A DNA stretch of 64,000 bases, taken from assembly GCA_030280995.1 (NCBI GenBank), contig JASXTE010000002.1, positions 18,745,683-18,809,682 of the forward strand. The letters are read 5' to 3'. This DNA comes from Hemileia vastatrix (Eukaryota; Basidiomycota; Pucciniomycetes; Pucciniales; Zaghouaniaceae). The notes under the pieces are model-generated. The model was not told where the DNA came from. It searched no databases and saw nothing but the letters and a program-made list of their open reading frames with translations. This document shows positions 44,425 through 57,176 of this stretch, in pieces; position 1 is the stretch's first letter; each line of letters opens with the position of its first letter. The translations under genes were made by a program, and so were the position numbers.

Positions 44425-46328
44425 TATTTATCAAAAATTGAAATAAAGAATAAAAACATAATTTTATTTACCTTTAATTATTTAAATATAGAGTATTTTC
44501 AGAATGCATTGTGGTTACTTGTGAAGGTTAGAAGATTTGAAGTTGGATTTATGAGTTTTTAGAAAGGCAAATATTGTAAAATTCTTTCATAAATATTTAT
44601 TTCATAGTTTCAAATGTTGAAATCTACAAACTAATGGGATTTAAAATTATATTGAGATTTAAAATCTGTTTTCTACTCAAGTAAAATAAAATAAAATGAT
44701 GATATCAAAATTGAAATTAAGTTTAAACTCTTGATATGCTCTATCTTCAATTTTATTGATAGTGCATCAAAAATTTAATAATATTTTTTTCCTTCATCAC
44801 TTTTTACATAAAAGATAGTTTTATCATTTTATGAATTAAAGATTGCTTATATAAATTTAACATCTATGTCAACTGTTTATGACTTTTAATCTATATAATA
44901 AATTTTTTAGAAGAAAAAATAACATCAGTGTATACTGACTTTGAAATTATTCAATTTAAAATAGTTTACAGGTAGATAATGAAGGGTGATTTCATTTTTG
45001 AATATGAATTATAGAAGTCTTATTTTGTCAATTTTAATTCTTTTTGAGCTCAAATGTATCCACCGCAACTTATGTAAGAATAAAAATTATTTTTATTGAA
45101 ATTTACATGAGAAAGTATGCCTATTATTCAAAATCAAACTTGCTCTAATGGTGTTTTTCAATCATTATTTCCATTCATAACAATAAAAAACATTTCAATT
45201 TGCTGATGTTTTAGTTTTTGATATCCCCAAGTTTATATCTCAGGTGTACTATTCACAAAATTATTAAAAATATAATTTTCGAAATACATGATAAACTTGA
45301 AAGTAAGGGGGCATTAAATTTTTAAAAATGAATTCTAAATTCAGGATGGATAGTATTTTTTCTATTTTCACAAATGAACAATTTTTTGTTTCAATTAATC
45401 CAGAAAGAAAATTTTGTTGTAAGCATATTATATTATATTTATTATGATTTTAAATACTATATTTTCAAGATTTGTGTTTAATATTTCCTGTGAAAGTTAA
45501 TGTTAATGTGAATTTAAAGTAAGCTTGAAGAAATTTAATCAATAGGCATATTGGATATTTAAAATAATATTTTGCTCCAATCTTGAATCATCCTGGGCTA
45601 AAAAATATCCCAAATAAGGTTTTTGTGGGTCAATTTGGATTTAAGTAGGATTAAGTGAGGTTTAATAAAGGACAGATAAAAGGCTAAATTCATTACTAGT
45701 GACTTTTTTCTCAAAATAGTTATAAAATATGTATCATTCTGGAATCAAGCTTCAATAAAGTTGACTTCAAACAGAGATAATTTCTAGCAGCACAACACCA
45801 TATTTACAAAGGTGTAAAATACCTCAAATAATACTCATAATATAGGAAGGCAAGGAATCTACAAAATTCACATTTCAAACGAGGATTTATAATTTGAATT
45901 TGAAATTGAGAAATGGAATATTATTTTCCAATTTAAATATCTATTAGTCATTTTACCAAAAGTTTTCAGTAATCAGATTGAATTTTGATGGTATTTTGTT
46001 GTAGATTAATCATTTTGATGAGCCATTTACTCAAAATTACTGGTTTCATTTCTAATATTCCATGTGAAATTCATTACGAATCTTTTTGAAAGTGAATAGT
46101 TGACATATTGGATATGCAAAAGCTTATGTTAGATCAAAGTGAGATCAAAGGGAGTTCAACTGATGATCAAATTAGGATTTTACAAGATCAAACTGTGATC
46201 AATGTAGGTTCATCTTGAGCACAATTTGTGACAAATCTCTGACTAAATGTAAGGCCAAACAATTTCCTACATGGTGATGATGTGTGCATAATTCAAGCAT
46301 AGATTTGTGGCTCAACGGAGTTCAAGCA
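40496..46328. other. 5.8-kb gene-free AT-rich desert
   Basis: No frame of note on either strand. TA runs occur at about 42653-42677 and 44395-44423. Near 46130-46210 there are repeated GATCAAA/GTGATCAA words. I see no transposon ends. It may be very old decayed repeat DNA or centromere-like DNA; neither can be shown. Confidence 0.5.
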
Positions 46329-46676
46329 AGGGGTATTGCTAGCAATACCCCCCCATTTTTTCTGTGGTGTCTTATACCCCAATTTCCATTCCTAATTACT
46401 GATCCCAAACTCATCACATCCATGAGGCATATCCAGGGGGTAGTCCAAGATGTGGTTATGGCAGAAATATGTGCAACATGTGGTTATGACAGAAAGTTGT
46501 CCAAGATGTGTGTATAAAAAATTGAGTAGAAAAATGTTGGATAAGAGGTGAACATTGACACGTAAAGTGTCTAATAACCCAATTATTAGCAAAAATAAAT
46601 ACAGAAGATAATTGGGGTATAAGGATTTTTATCCGCAATAAATTTAATTGCAGATCCCTGAACATTGATACCCTCT
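46329..46676. mobile_element. Harbinger-derived MITE (deletion derivative)
   Basis: The right 160 bp are the inverse of the full Harbinger's left end (GGATAAGAGGTGAACATTGAC, then TGATACCCTCT). The left 100 bp are the inverse of its strip 15190-15265, so the middle was lost by deletion. The left tip carries the self-complementary block GGGTATTGCTAGC, shared with 19330-19516 and absent from the full element. No matching target duplication. Confidence 0.75.
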
Positions 46677-47457
46677 AATTTATCACACAATTGCATATTG
46701 TTATTCTATCATATTTGAAAAAAAACGAAGTGTATTGGTGGGAATTCTTTACATGCTAAATTTTATGATGCATCCCTGAAATTACAATTTTTTTTTTCAT
46801 CAAACAGTCCTAATCTTTGAATATTCTCTCTCTCCCCCCCTTCACAATATTAAAATGTCTTGATATGCTAAAAATATCCAAGTATATATTTCTCAGGGAG
46901 GAATCTAATTTATTTTCATTTTAAAAAATAAGAGAATAAATTTGACAGGTATATTGGTTATGTGTGTCAATGTTGAAGGATGACATCAGAGACATAACTA
47001 AGTACTCAACTACAAGACATAACATATGTATATAATTGTGATGATAATAATTATTAATGGAGTTAAGTGCATTAGAGAAATCTACCATCTCAATGTGCAC
47101 GTAACATTAAAAGTTAGGGTAAAATTGCAAGTGCATAACTTAACCACACGACTTATGGATGAGACACGTCTTTAACTTTTATGCTTGGTGAACAATATCA
47201 AAGCAAAGAACTCGATGTGAAATAAATTAGCATAACAAAATTTCATATTCTTGATCAGGTAGCGGTAATTCTGAAGTTCAGAGGGGTGACGGGTTAGTGT
47301 GAGAATGAAACAAAGAAACATTTTCATAATCGTTGTTAATGGTTACTCAATCAAGTGGCCAAATTAATTGCATATCATTAATTAATGTAATGATTATCAA
47401 GGCTTATATGAATTTTTCACATCTGTTGCACTAACAGGATTAGCCAAATGATAAATT
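46677..47457. other. Gene-free stretch
   Basis: AT-rich; no frame, hairpin or repeat that I can support. Confidence 0.35.
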
Positions 47458-47657
47458 AGGGGGTATCAAAGTTAGAAATCTTCCATATTACATTACCTCT
47501 TTTTTCAACCAAATCAACCATGCTTATTTTTTAAAATATGCCACATTGTGCCCCCAAAACACCTTTTTACTAAGGATTAATGTCAAGTTTGTGGCTCTCT
47601 TTTTGTGTTGTGAAATACCTTTTAAATAATTACACATTTCTAACTTTGATACCCCCA
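47458..47657. mobile_element. 200-bp MITE, copy 1
   Basis: TIRs read AGGGGGTATCAAAGTTAGAAAT and its complement, flanked by ATT on each side. Near-identical in length and sequence to the copies at 49697 and 63512. Non-coding. Confidence 0.88.
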
Positions 47658-47999
47658 ATTGTCCAGTAACTGTGATGGTTATTGCATAGCAAAATTTTGC
47701 ATATGGCTGAAAACAAAGGCCTGAAACCGTCATAAATGAAAAACGCCCCTATCTTAAGTGATATTTAAGAGAGCTGAAAATGGAGAAGGCTGTAAATATT
47801 GGTGTTGGCTCACCACTTTAGAATGGATATAAAATCAAGAGCACTTTGATACCGTTTTTTCTCCTCACACGTCAATCTCATCCCTGATTTCAGAGAATCT
47901 CCTTTTCTAAATCCAATTTTTTTCTTGATTATCATAAAACTACTCTTTATAAAATTTTTCCATACATTTTCCAATCCCAATCTAACTCAAAAAAAAGTA
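47658..47999. other. Upstream region of a possible small gene
   Basis: Pyrimidine-rich near 47855-47980, a feature of many fungal promoters, ahead of the ATG at 48000. No frame. Confidence 0.35.
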
Positions 48000-49059
48000 A
48001 TGATTCAAAGAAAAATATCTGGAAGATTAGGGTTAAGACAACCCCTTCGATCTCCAACTTAGATAACTTCCAAGCTGTTGGAAGTTGTGCTGTCTTGCAT
48101 ATTTCAGAGTAACCTCTAATTCACCAGCTCAAGAAGCTAAAAAGTTACCAGAAGAATGAAGGTGATAAAGACAATGATAATAAAACACAGAGGCATAATG
48201 GGAACCAAAAAGTGTCCTTGCACCTGGAAAGAGGCCCCCAGAACCACAACCTAAACACCGAGAGACTCTCATTCAGAGGAACTATAGGTCAATTTTTGGA
48301 TATGAATGTATGTTTTTACTCCTCCCTTTTCAATCAACATTTACCCACTTATAGTTTGATTTCAAATTCTAATCATCATGTATCTCTTTCTGAATTTTTT
48401 AGTTATCTATCCAAATATCATACCAAAAAAACCAAAAAGTGCAACAATTCTGGCCTGCAACTATGGCCATGAATGTGCTTATTAACACTAGAATAGCAAA
48501 AAAAAATCATTTGAGATCAGCAAGACAAAACACAGCTTTAGTTTCTTCTTCACATTCTATAATTGAGCGAAAAGCATCATCAGTTGTACCTCCGATTCAG
48601 TGTACCCGCTTGCCAGTTAGTTTTGGATGCAGAAAGCAATCAGGTCTTTCATCTCAAAAGATAAAACCAACTACATCTTTTGAAGACTTGTTGCACTATC
48701 ATGTATATCAAAATTTTATTACAAAACCTCATTTTTGTCCTTCCGCCATGTCATCCCAATTTTCCAGTGCAACACCCTCTTTGTTGTGTGCTTAACAATC
48801 AACAAAAGGAGCCTAAACTGATTCTCTCTTCACCGGACAAACCCATAGCTCTGTGAAAGACCTCCTTATTCCAGATGAAGACGGACTCTGTGATTTCAGC
48901 CTTATATCTACAAAGGCATTACCTGATGATTGGGAGGAGAAAAATGCAAATGTATGCAATGATGGTGTTGTCACATACACTCCCTTCAATAAAACAGTTG
49001 CTCTTAGAACTTATCCTGAATCCTCAATTGTCCATTTTTCACTTGAAGATTTACTATAG
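48000..49059 (+). CDS. Possible spliced host gene of unknown function
   Basis: A tentative model. A short first frame from the ATG at 48000 (MIQRKISGRLGLRQPLRSPT) may splice to an exon starting after CACCAG near 48130, reading through ERGPQNHNLNTERLSF to about 48305. A further exon at about 48440-48790 is Ser-rich (ERKASSVVPPIQ, FGCRKQSGLSSQ). The last, about 48840-49059, is LLIPDEDGLCDFSLISTKAL to the stop after SIVHFSLEDLL. The codon use and acidic C-terminus look coding and unlike the flanking junk, and no transposon ends enclose it. The joins near 48305 and 48790 do not resolve by eye, so it may be a frame-shifted remnant. No family recognised. Confidence 0.4.
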
Positions 49060-49696
49060 TTTCTTCTTTTTTTAAAAATAAATCTGCTGTCTTTCACACT
49101 TTTCCTATCTTGATTTCTGTTCTGGGTTATATTCACTCCAACCCATTATTTTGTTCCAAAAAATTTTCATCATCATGTTTTCAATAGTTTTTTTTCATAT
49201 CTGTATTTTCACAAATTAATATGTATTATCTTCTGTGAAAAACTCAATATTTTTTGTTCTTTTTCAATCCATTCTCTATCTATATCTTATTCATTTTTCC
49301 ATTTACTTATCTTCTTTGTTTAGTATTGTGTTCAGTGGTTGTATTATCAAAAGTATAGAATATATTTGTATTATCATATAAATGCTGTTTTTTTCTCAAA
49401 ATGTTCTTATATCATTTCTACTCCATTTTTTCAATCTATTATATATAGTTCAATCCAATCTAAATTTTATCTATCATCCACAGTTGAAAAATACAACCCT
49501 TGTTTCCACATAATTCATGAATCTTCATTTCCCTATTCCAGAAACAAAAAAATAGGGATAAATTAGTCTCTATGCTCTTATATAGTATTGTATCTTAAAT
49601 AGAAATAAAGAAACATATTGAATTTTCAAACAATAAGAAGTTATAAAGTAGTTGCTATTAAATAAGTCAGCAATTGAATTTTGGATGCCATATATT
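49060..49696. other. Gene-free stretch
   Basis: T-rich DNA after the possible gene, probably including its 3' end. Nothing else supported. Confidence 0.35.
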
Positions 49697-49896
49697 AGGG
49701 GGTATCAAAGTTAGAAATTCTAAATTATTTAAAAGGTATTTCAAAACACAAAAGAAAAGCTACAGAGTTGACATGATTTCCCAGTAAAAAGGAGTTTTTG
49801 GGGCACAATATGGCATATTTTAAATAATCATCATGGTTGATTTGGTGGAAAAAAGAGGTATTTTGAAATGTAAGATTTCTAACTTTGATACCCCCT
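49697..49896. mobile_element. 200-bp MITE, copy 2
   Basis: Same TIRs as copy 1, with ATT duplications at 49694-49696 and 49897-49899. Lies in the opposite orientation to copy 1, judged by the shared interior ACAAA..GGTATTTCAAAACAC. Confidence 0.9.
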
Positions 49897-50480
49897 ATTG
49901 AATCAAATTTTATAAGTCAGTTTTAAGAATATCATTCAATGAAAATAGTAGACTCAAATTTAATTTATTTTGTTTTGAAAATATCTTTAAATTGTATATG
50001 TTAAAAAACTGTCTAGGGTGATATGGGAGCACTATATAATAGGGGGTTTCAGTTCTGGCGAATCCACACCTATTTAAGTGTGGATTTCCAAAACACACTA
50101 GACCTAAAACTGGTGGATATCAAAATAATATAAGTCACTTATTTCACTCAAATATGCACTTTCTTAACCAAAAGTGCTAATTTCACCATAACATCTAATT
50201 TCACTGATTTGTCAGCATCATCCCATTCATACACAGCACTCCACAGCATAATACTTTATAACTTAAAAACATTGTACATCATTTAAATTTTTATACCATA
50301 TAAGAGTCATGCCTTTCTCACTCTTAATTCACCACCTCAACATAAAATCGCATATTTTCAGCTATTGCCTGAATTTTCAGTCATTCCTTTTTTCATTCAT
50401 CCCTTATATCCTTTTTCTCTTCTCCTTAAACATCCCTCAAACATTTTGGTTTCATTTATTTTCTCATGTCATCTCTCCAG

Positions 50481-50640
50481 GTAAGTCATTTTACTCATTT
50501 TTTTTTGTTTTTTTGTTTTTTTGTTTTTTTGTTTTTTTGTTTTTTTGTTTTTTTGTTTTTTTGTTTTTTTGTTTTTTTGTTTTTTTGTTTTTTTGTTTTT
50601 TTGTTTTTTTGTTTTTTGTTTTTTGGGTTTTGGGTTTTTT
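50481..50640 (+). repeat. (TTTTTTTG)n microsatellite
   Basis: About 14-15 copies of an 8-bp unit directly after the conserved splice donor CCAG/GTAAGT at 50480/50481. The Phe/Val/Cys-rich and Lys-rich frames across it are artefacts. Confidence 0.95.
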
Positions 50641-50804
50641 CTTTTTCTCTTTTTTTTTGTAAGTGGTTCTTTTTCTGGTTTTCAAAGTTAAATTACCTCT
50701 TTTTTTTGTTCTTTCTCTCCCTTTTTTCTCTTTTTTTTTACTTTTCATCATCCACTCTTTATCCCTCCTTAACCTGTTCATTATCCCACCTTTCTCTTCT
50801 CTTT

Positions 50805-51520
50805 GGCTGCCTCTAACCCCCCTTTACTTCCTCCTTGGCTGCCTCAAAACCCCTTTTTCCTCCCCCCCATATTACTACCTAAAACCACCCCTACACACAC
50901 TTCAAACCTCTCATATAACCTCCTCAAATACCCTGCCTCAAACCACCCCTACACAGGCTTCAAAACTCCCCCTGTAACCCACTCATATCCCCCCTCAAAT
51001 CCCCCTACACCCGCTTCTATTCTCCCCTAGTTCTCCTCTTACCTCCCTCCAAATCCCCCCTTACCACCTCCTCCCTAATTAATTATTAATGAACAATTGT
51101 TATTAATTGTTCATTAATTAATCAAATTGATAATGATTTGATTAGTTAAATAACAATTGTTATTAATTGTTAATTAATTAATCAAATTGATAATGATTTG
51201 ATTAGTTAAATAACAATTGTTATCAATTGTTCATTAACTAAAAAATTATTGATTAAAATTGTTTGTTATTGGGGGGTTAAGGGAGGGTTTTGAAGGGGGT
51301 CTAGGGGCAGTTCAAGGGGGGGGGCTTAATGGTGTTTGAAGCATGTGTAGAGCTAGATTGAGGGGTTTATCAACGGGGGTTATAGGGGGGCAGTGAGGGG
51401 ATTTTGAAGAGGGTTTGGGGTGGTCTTTTGGGGGATTTTAGAGAGGGTTTGGGTGTGTTTTAGGGGTGTTTTGATGAGGATTTGGGTGGTTGGAGGGAGT
51501 TTGAAATGGGCTTTAGAGAA
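50805..51520. repeat. Decayed fold-back with CpG-free palindromes
   Basis: C-rich units (50805-51075), palindromic AT block (51080-51270) and G-rich units (51275-51520) mirror 12415-13290. In the palindromic block AACGATCGTTCGTT of the young element reads ATTAATTGTTCATT, and no CpG remains. A probable splice acceptor (TTTTTTTTCCAG) follows at 51653-51664. Confidence 0.85.
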
Positions 51521-51800
51521 TATTTACAAGGAGAGAAAGGGTATAAAAAGGGATTAATGAAAAAATTAATAAAAAATTTATACAGGGATAAATAAGGGAG
51601 AAATTAAAATATTTACAGAAAAGTATTATTTACATTTTTTCTTCATTTTTCATTTTTTTTCCAGAATTAACTAAAAAAACTTGTAAAATTTATGTAAAGT
51701 AATAATTATTCTTATTATTTATTTGATGAAAATCTTTAAGTTTATTTAATTTATATTTTGTGAGGTTTTAAATATTTAAAAAAAAAAATTTGACATTTTT

Positions 51801-52111
51801 TTGACCAGTAAATATATTGGATTGGGAACTGGAATCATTGAAACTATTTGGAACTCTTCTAAGGATAATCATCAAACAACAAAAGCTCCCCCTGGTTTGG
51901 AATCTTGTCAAAACTTAATTCATTTTGGCTGCTCCTTCCAAATTAGTCAAAAACTAATCCAACAAATGAAAAAGGTAAAAAAAGAGGTAAAAGCTATAAA
52001 TTTAATAAAACTTTATGTAGATGTAAAAAGTATGGGGATTAGTAAAGTCATCAAATATTTTAAATTCTTTCATAAATTTTTAATAAATAAGTCTGATATT
52101 TCAATTTACTA
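51801..52111 (+). pseudogene. TET/JBP-like oxygenase fragment
   Basis: Only the C-terminal part survives, GLGTGIIETIWNSSKDNHQTT to the stop. It keeps the distal His and the HFGCSFQIS block with His in place of the expected Arg, as in the 10343-11778 protein. The Ser-rich N-terminus and HxD region are deleted between about 51665 and 51801. Its downstream flank to about 52500 also matches the young element. Confidence 0.85.
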
Positions 52112-52719
52112 AACTAAAGTAATGAGCCAAAGACCTTGTCTTGTATAAAAGATAATCATGATAACATTAATTTGTTCCATGGGGTTCATCTTGCCTATAC
52201 CTGTGGAAAGTCCCAAACTTAGTTTCTAGACTTGGTCCTCATTTTGGCTTGAGGAATTGTCATTAATTTAAAACTAGTAAATTTGAGATATATTATTTAT
52301 TTATTTATTAATTTATGTAATTATATTAAATTTTGGTGATTTTCATGCTTTACTTCAATAAAATGCAGGGAAAGGTATTTCTAAATTTCCAAATCTGACA
52401 TGTGAAATTGATGATGTAGATATATTTTAGTGATACCCACCTTTTTCTTCATAAACATGCAGGGCAGGGTATTTCCAAATTTTTAAAACAGATATAAAGT
52501 TTTTTTTGACTTAGCTGTATTTAGAAAAGTTAATTTAATGATTTGAGTTTGAAGAAGAAAAAAATGTATGGGGGTTTCAAAGTTTTTCAAAAAAAATCAT
52601 ATAGAATCAAGACCTTTAAAAAGTCAGCATATATGAAATTATCACCAAAAAGAAAAAAAACATAATTAGTTAAACCAAATAAACAATAAATCAATTGAAA
52701 AGTCAAGTAATTATTTATT

Positions 52720-53935
52720 TTCCCCATAAGATTTGCCATTTTTTATACATTCTGTAATGAATTCTTTTTTTTAAAACTTTCTTGTTTTTCAAATTCATGA
52801 CTGGAAATTTCTCTTTGAAATTCATGGTCTTTAGTTGTCTCCAAGCAAAGGTGAGCTCTTTCCATCTCTGCCTCAAATTTAGCCTTTTAAAAATTTGATT
52901 GAAGCAAAAAAAAATTATTCCTCCAAATCTGTGGACTTTTCATCTTTCATGAGCATTTGATCAAACTTCATCTTCTCAAAGTCAAGGGCATTTTTTGAAA
53001 TAGAGGACCTCTCTGAGAAATTGAATAGAAAAGGATAAATATGTTATTGAAGAAGATATATAGTGACTGAATCTTACTTATATCTTTTTTCTCAACATAA
53101 TCATTGAGGGAGGATATAAAGGTGATTGAAGTATTACCACATTTTAAAAGATGTTTCAAGTTCATTGAAGTTGAAGACTGAAACTTTAGTTTGGATATTG
53201 AGCTAGATGGTTCAGGAAGTTTATCTAAAGCAGCTTGTAAAGCAGGATTGTCATTTCTGGAATCATTAATATTTTAGAAGTTGTAGTTTGAGTAGGAGGA
53301 GACTAGAAAAGAAAGAATGTGCAATTTAACAAATAATTGAAGAAAAAAGTGAAAGTAAAAATACATTTAAAATTTGGGGCTCTGGGGACTCAGATCTACT
53401 CCAAAATAATTGTTCTGCTTGATAGTTGGGATCATCTTCAGCTGAACTATGGTTAGAAGCTGCAGGGTATTGATGTCCTTGAGTTTCAGGTGTGTTGCAA
53501 GGATTATTGGCTTATTGAGATCCAGAGGGAATCTCCTTAGTAGTATCATGTATATATGAAGGTTTGAAATCAAATACAGAACAACAAAGATTATCCATTT
53601 ATTCATAGAAAGGACACATGACATTGAGCTTTTCCAAAAAAGTGGTAATTCCAATCTCCAAATCATCATCATCAATACCAAAGCCAGTGGAAGTAGAAGC
53701 AAAGTGAGCCTTTTTATATTTGAATTGATAACTTTTGAATCTCTCCTTCATTTGCTTAGGATTGATGTCAATCCTCCCTTTTATTTTCTTTTTTACTTCA
53801 TTTGCCATTAACAAGAAGCCATTGACTTTTCATGAAGGTAGACACCCTATTTGGGTGGACTTCTCACATCCAAAACACACATCATAATTTGATTTAATTT
53901 TGAGGAAGTGGATGATGAGGAGATAATCTTCCTTT
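52720..53935 (-). pseudogene. Remnant of the Myb/SANT-like DNA-binding protein gene
   Basis: Pieces in the order expected on the - strand: FLLMANEVKKKIKGRI and PKQMKERFKSYQFKYKKA (53814-53690), GFGIDDDDLEIGITTFLEKLNVMCPF, an acidic/Ser linker (53700-53370), and a coiled-coil tail (about 53000-52740). Several shifts and stops break the frame. It matches the protein at 8084-9481. Confidence 0.8.
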
Positions 53936-53989
53936 TTTAGCTTTCCAGACTTTTATTTCTCTGCTGAGAGGCTTGTAATACAGGAAGAC

Positions 53990-54784
53990 TGTCAATGGGC
54001 CCTAATGGTCTAGAAGGTTTTAACAGCAGTCCAACAGCAGTGAAAGGTGGATAACTCAAGGATTTTAAAAAAGAGGTACAAAGATTTTATCTTTATGATT
54101 TAGTATTCAAATAAAAGGTATAAAAATTTTATTATTATTACTCAGAGGGTTTAGAATTTGGAAATTGTTAGTACTAAAGCAAAAATGGTAGTAATAAATA
54201 TGATATTGATTGTATATAATAAAATTGTAAGTAGTAAGGAATGAATAAAAACAGCACAAATGGAAGGCCTTTTATAGGTAAAAAGGAGAGAGAGAACACA
54301 GAGCTAAGAAGCCTACATAGAGGATTGTGAGAGGAAGAAAATTCAAGAATAAAATATTTCAAATAATAAAAGTGTTCTAAAGAGTGCATCAATGAAATGT
54401 ATTTACTATATATATCAAATTAATTGATATATTTTAAAGTTTACTGTAAATGCCACCATTAGAATAAAATAATTTGAATTAAAGTTTTGTATTAATATAA
54501 TTTTTAAATTTTTAATAAAAGAATTTTAATTTTTTAATTTTTAGTATCAATATATTTTTAACTCACTTCTAACCTATCATGAGGATGGTGTTAGGGAATA
54601 AATATAGGAGGGATATTTTAAATTTTAAATATTTACTAAATTTACTTATTGTAATTAGTTAATTTATTACAAGTAATTATAAAGTAAATATAATAAAATT
54701 AATAAAATAAGAATAAAAAGGTGTGGATTCATCCCAGTAAATAATTAATTATTTTACTGGGTAAGTATAGTAGCCTAGCTGACA
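53990..54784 (-). repeat. Gypsy 2 3' LTR
   Basis: Read on the + strand it starts TGTCAATGGG and ends GGCTGACA-like (CTAGCTGACA); on the element's strand it starts TGTCAGC and ends TTGACA. The purine tract GAGTGAGGGAG lies just outside at 54785-54797 on the - strand. Confidence 0.93.
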
Positions 54785-57176
54785 CTCCCTCACTCTAAAA
54801 AAACAATAAAAAATGCTATGATTTTTCTTTTTATATTTCTTCAGTAGAGCAGGAAAGTTAGATATCTCTTTCCCAGGTATCAAATAATCAAATTCAGAAG
54901 ATTCATTCTTGAATCTCAATAAGAATTCAGTACCTTTTTCAGCAGTTATTATTTTGTCATTGAGAATCTTATCAATTTCTGCTGTTTCAGTGATTTCAAG
55001 AGGGGTCTTCTTTGCTCTTCCCCTCCTTTTGGGGAATAAATCACTATTGGATGTGTAAGGTTTCAGAAGAGATATTGGAAAAACAGGATGTTTTCAGTCA
55101 TATGGAGAGTACAAGATAACTTCAACTGCATTATCATCAACAATTCTTCTGACAACAAATGGACCTACAAATGGGTCTTTTTATTTGTTATTACCTTGTA
55201 AATTGAAGTGGAATGTAGAAATCAGTACTTAATCACCCTTCTTAAAAGAGTATTCTTAATGGGATTTGTCCTACCTCTTCTTCTCATATTTAAAACTTTT
55301 TTCAATACATTTTTGAGAATGACTTCTGCAAAGTTGTTTAATTTGAAGAAAAGATTTTACACTAGGATGTAAATCTAATTTAGGTATTTTATAATTGAGA
55401 ATTTGGGCAGGAGTATTTGGAACATATCCAAACCAGAGCTCAAAAGGCTTTTTCTGAGTAACAGAATAAACAGTGCTATTATAAGCAAATTCCAAACCAG
55501 GAAGTAAGGTGACCCAACCATGAGTGAACCTGTCATTATCTATGTACTCAAGTCCAAAGGCAAATACATTCTTATCATGTCCTCTAAAGTCTGAATCATT
55601 TTTCAGCTAATCCATCAGTCTGGGGGGGATGAGCAGTAGAAAGCTTCAGATCACAACCACAAACATCCATCAGAGACATCCAAAATTCAGAAGTAAATTT
55701 AGGGTCTCTGTCAGATATTATGGCCTTTGGAAAAACAGCAGCATAAAAATATGAGACCACCACAAGAAGGCTAATTATTTAGTGGAAACATCCTTGTGGG
55801 TAGTGATGAATTTACACATTTTTTTGAATCTGTCCACAATAACCCAGAAAGTGTTATAACTGTCTTTCCCAGAAATGGGAAATCCTGCTACAAATTCCAT
55901 GTTTATTATTTGCCATGGTTCATCAGGAGCTTCAATATGTTGCATTAATCCTGCTTTTTTCCAGTTAATCTTTTTGATTTATGGCAAGAATCACAGGATT
56001 CAACATATAGTTTGGTGTCTTCAGACATATTAACCCACCAATTAGTGTTCTTAATTTTGATCATTGTTTTTTTAAGATCAAAATTTCTAGCCAATATGTC
56101 ATCATGACAAATTTTCAAGATGATCTCTTCCATAGAAGGAGGAATAACAATGACATTACTCAACTTTCTTCTATAATAGAGGTAGCCTTCATCAATTGAA
56201 AATTTACCTTTTTCCAAAGCAGTCTGGTACTATGCTGGGAGGGTTTTAATTAATGCTTGTATTGAAGCATTCTTTGGATCATTAAATGTAGTACATAACT
56301 TCTTTAAGTCAGTGTATTTATCATATGAATACAGAACAAGTTGTAATAGATCTTCCTCCATATCAACCACATATATATCCCATTAATGTGAACTATTTCA
56401 TCCTCAGGATCATATGCAGGATTTGAGTCATCATGAGGAAAAGGGAACCTTGATGACATGTCCACATTTTAGTGAAAAATATCAGCCCTATGAATTATTT
56501 TCATCCTCCCTCTGTATTCTTGAACAGCTAACTGCAATCTGAACATATGTCTGTTAGGTTTCTTCAAGTTCAAGAGTGATTTTACTGCACTTCAGTAAGT
56601 GACAAGTTCAAATTTCTGGTCATCCAGATAATAATGTAGCTTCTGTGGAACCCACACTACTTCTAAACACTCCGGTTGAGTGGCACCTTATTTCAATTCA
56701 CTATTTCTCAACGTTCTTGAAATATAACAAATAACTACTTCTGATGCTTTATCATTCATAACTTGTTTTTAATGGAGAGAAGCACCAAGACCAATAAAAC
56801 TGGAATCAGTGCATAATAAAAATGGTTGATTAAAGTCAGGAAAAGCAAGAATTGGTGCTGACATCAAACAATGCTTAACAGTGTCAAAAGCTCCTTGTCT
56901 TTCACTGTTCCAGTCAAAAGCAACATCTTTCCTAGTTAATTAAGTTAGGGGTAATGCTATGACCTGATAATTTTTAATATACTGTCTATAGTATCCACAC
57001 ATTCCCAAAAAACTTTAGAGATCTCTAACTGTAGTAGGAGCTTTTACCTGTTGTATGGCTGCCACTTTGTTCTGGTCAACATGTATCTCTAACCCTGAGA
57101 CAACATGACCAAGCACTTTCAAATAATGAAAACCAAATTTGTATTTTTTCAAGGCAAGTGTCATATTTATCTCATC
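54785..57176 (-). pseudogene. Gypsy 2 pol: RNase H and integrase remnant
   Basis: On the - strand, RNase H lies at about 57000-56450, followed by the integrase zinc region CHDDILARNFDLKKT...CDSCHKS (about 56120-55980). The integrase core follows with several stops, and the C-terminal part near MEFAYNSTVYSVTQKKPFEL (55495-55271). The tail has basic RRGRAKK-like sequence near 55030-55000. The open pieces are short; the product cannot be made. Confidence 0.8.

Noticed and set aside
50309..50816. Phe/Val-rich membrane-like frame and its Lys/Thr antisense frame
   Set aside because: Translation of an 8-bp T/G microsatellite; no coding signal outside it.
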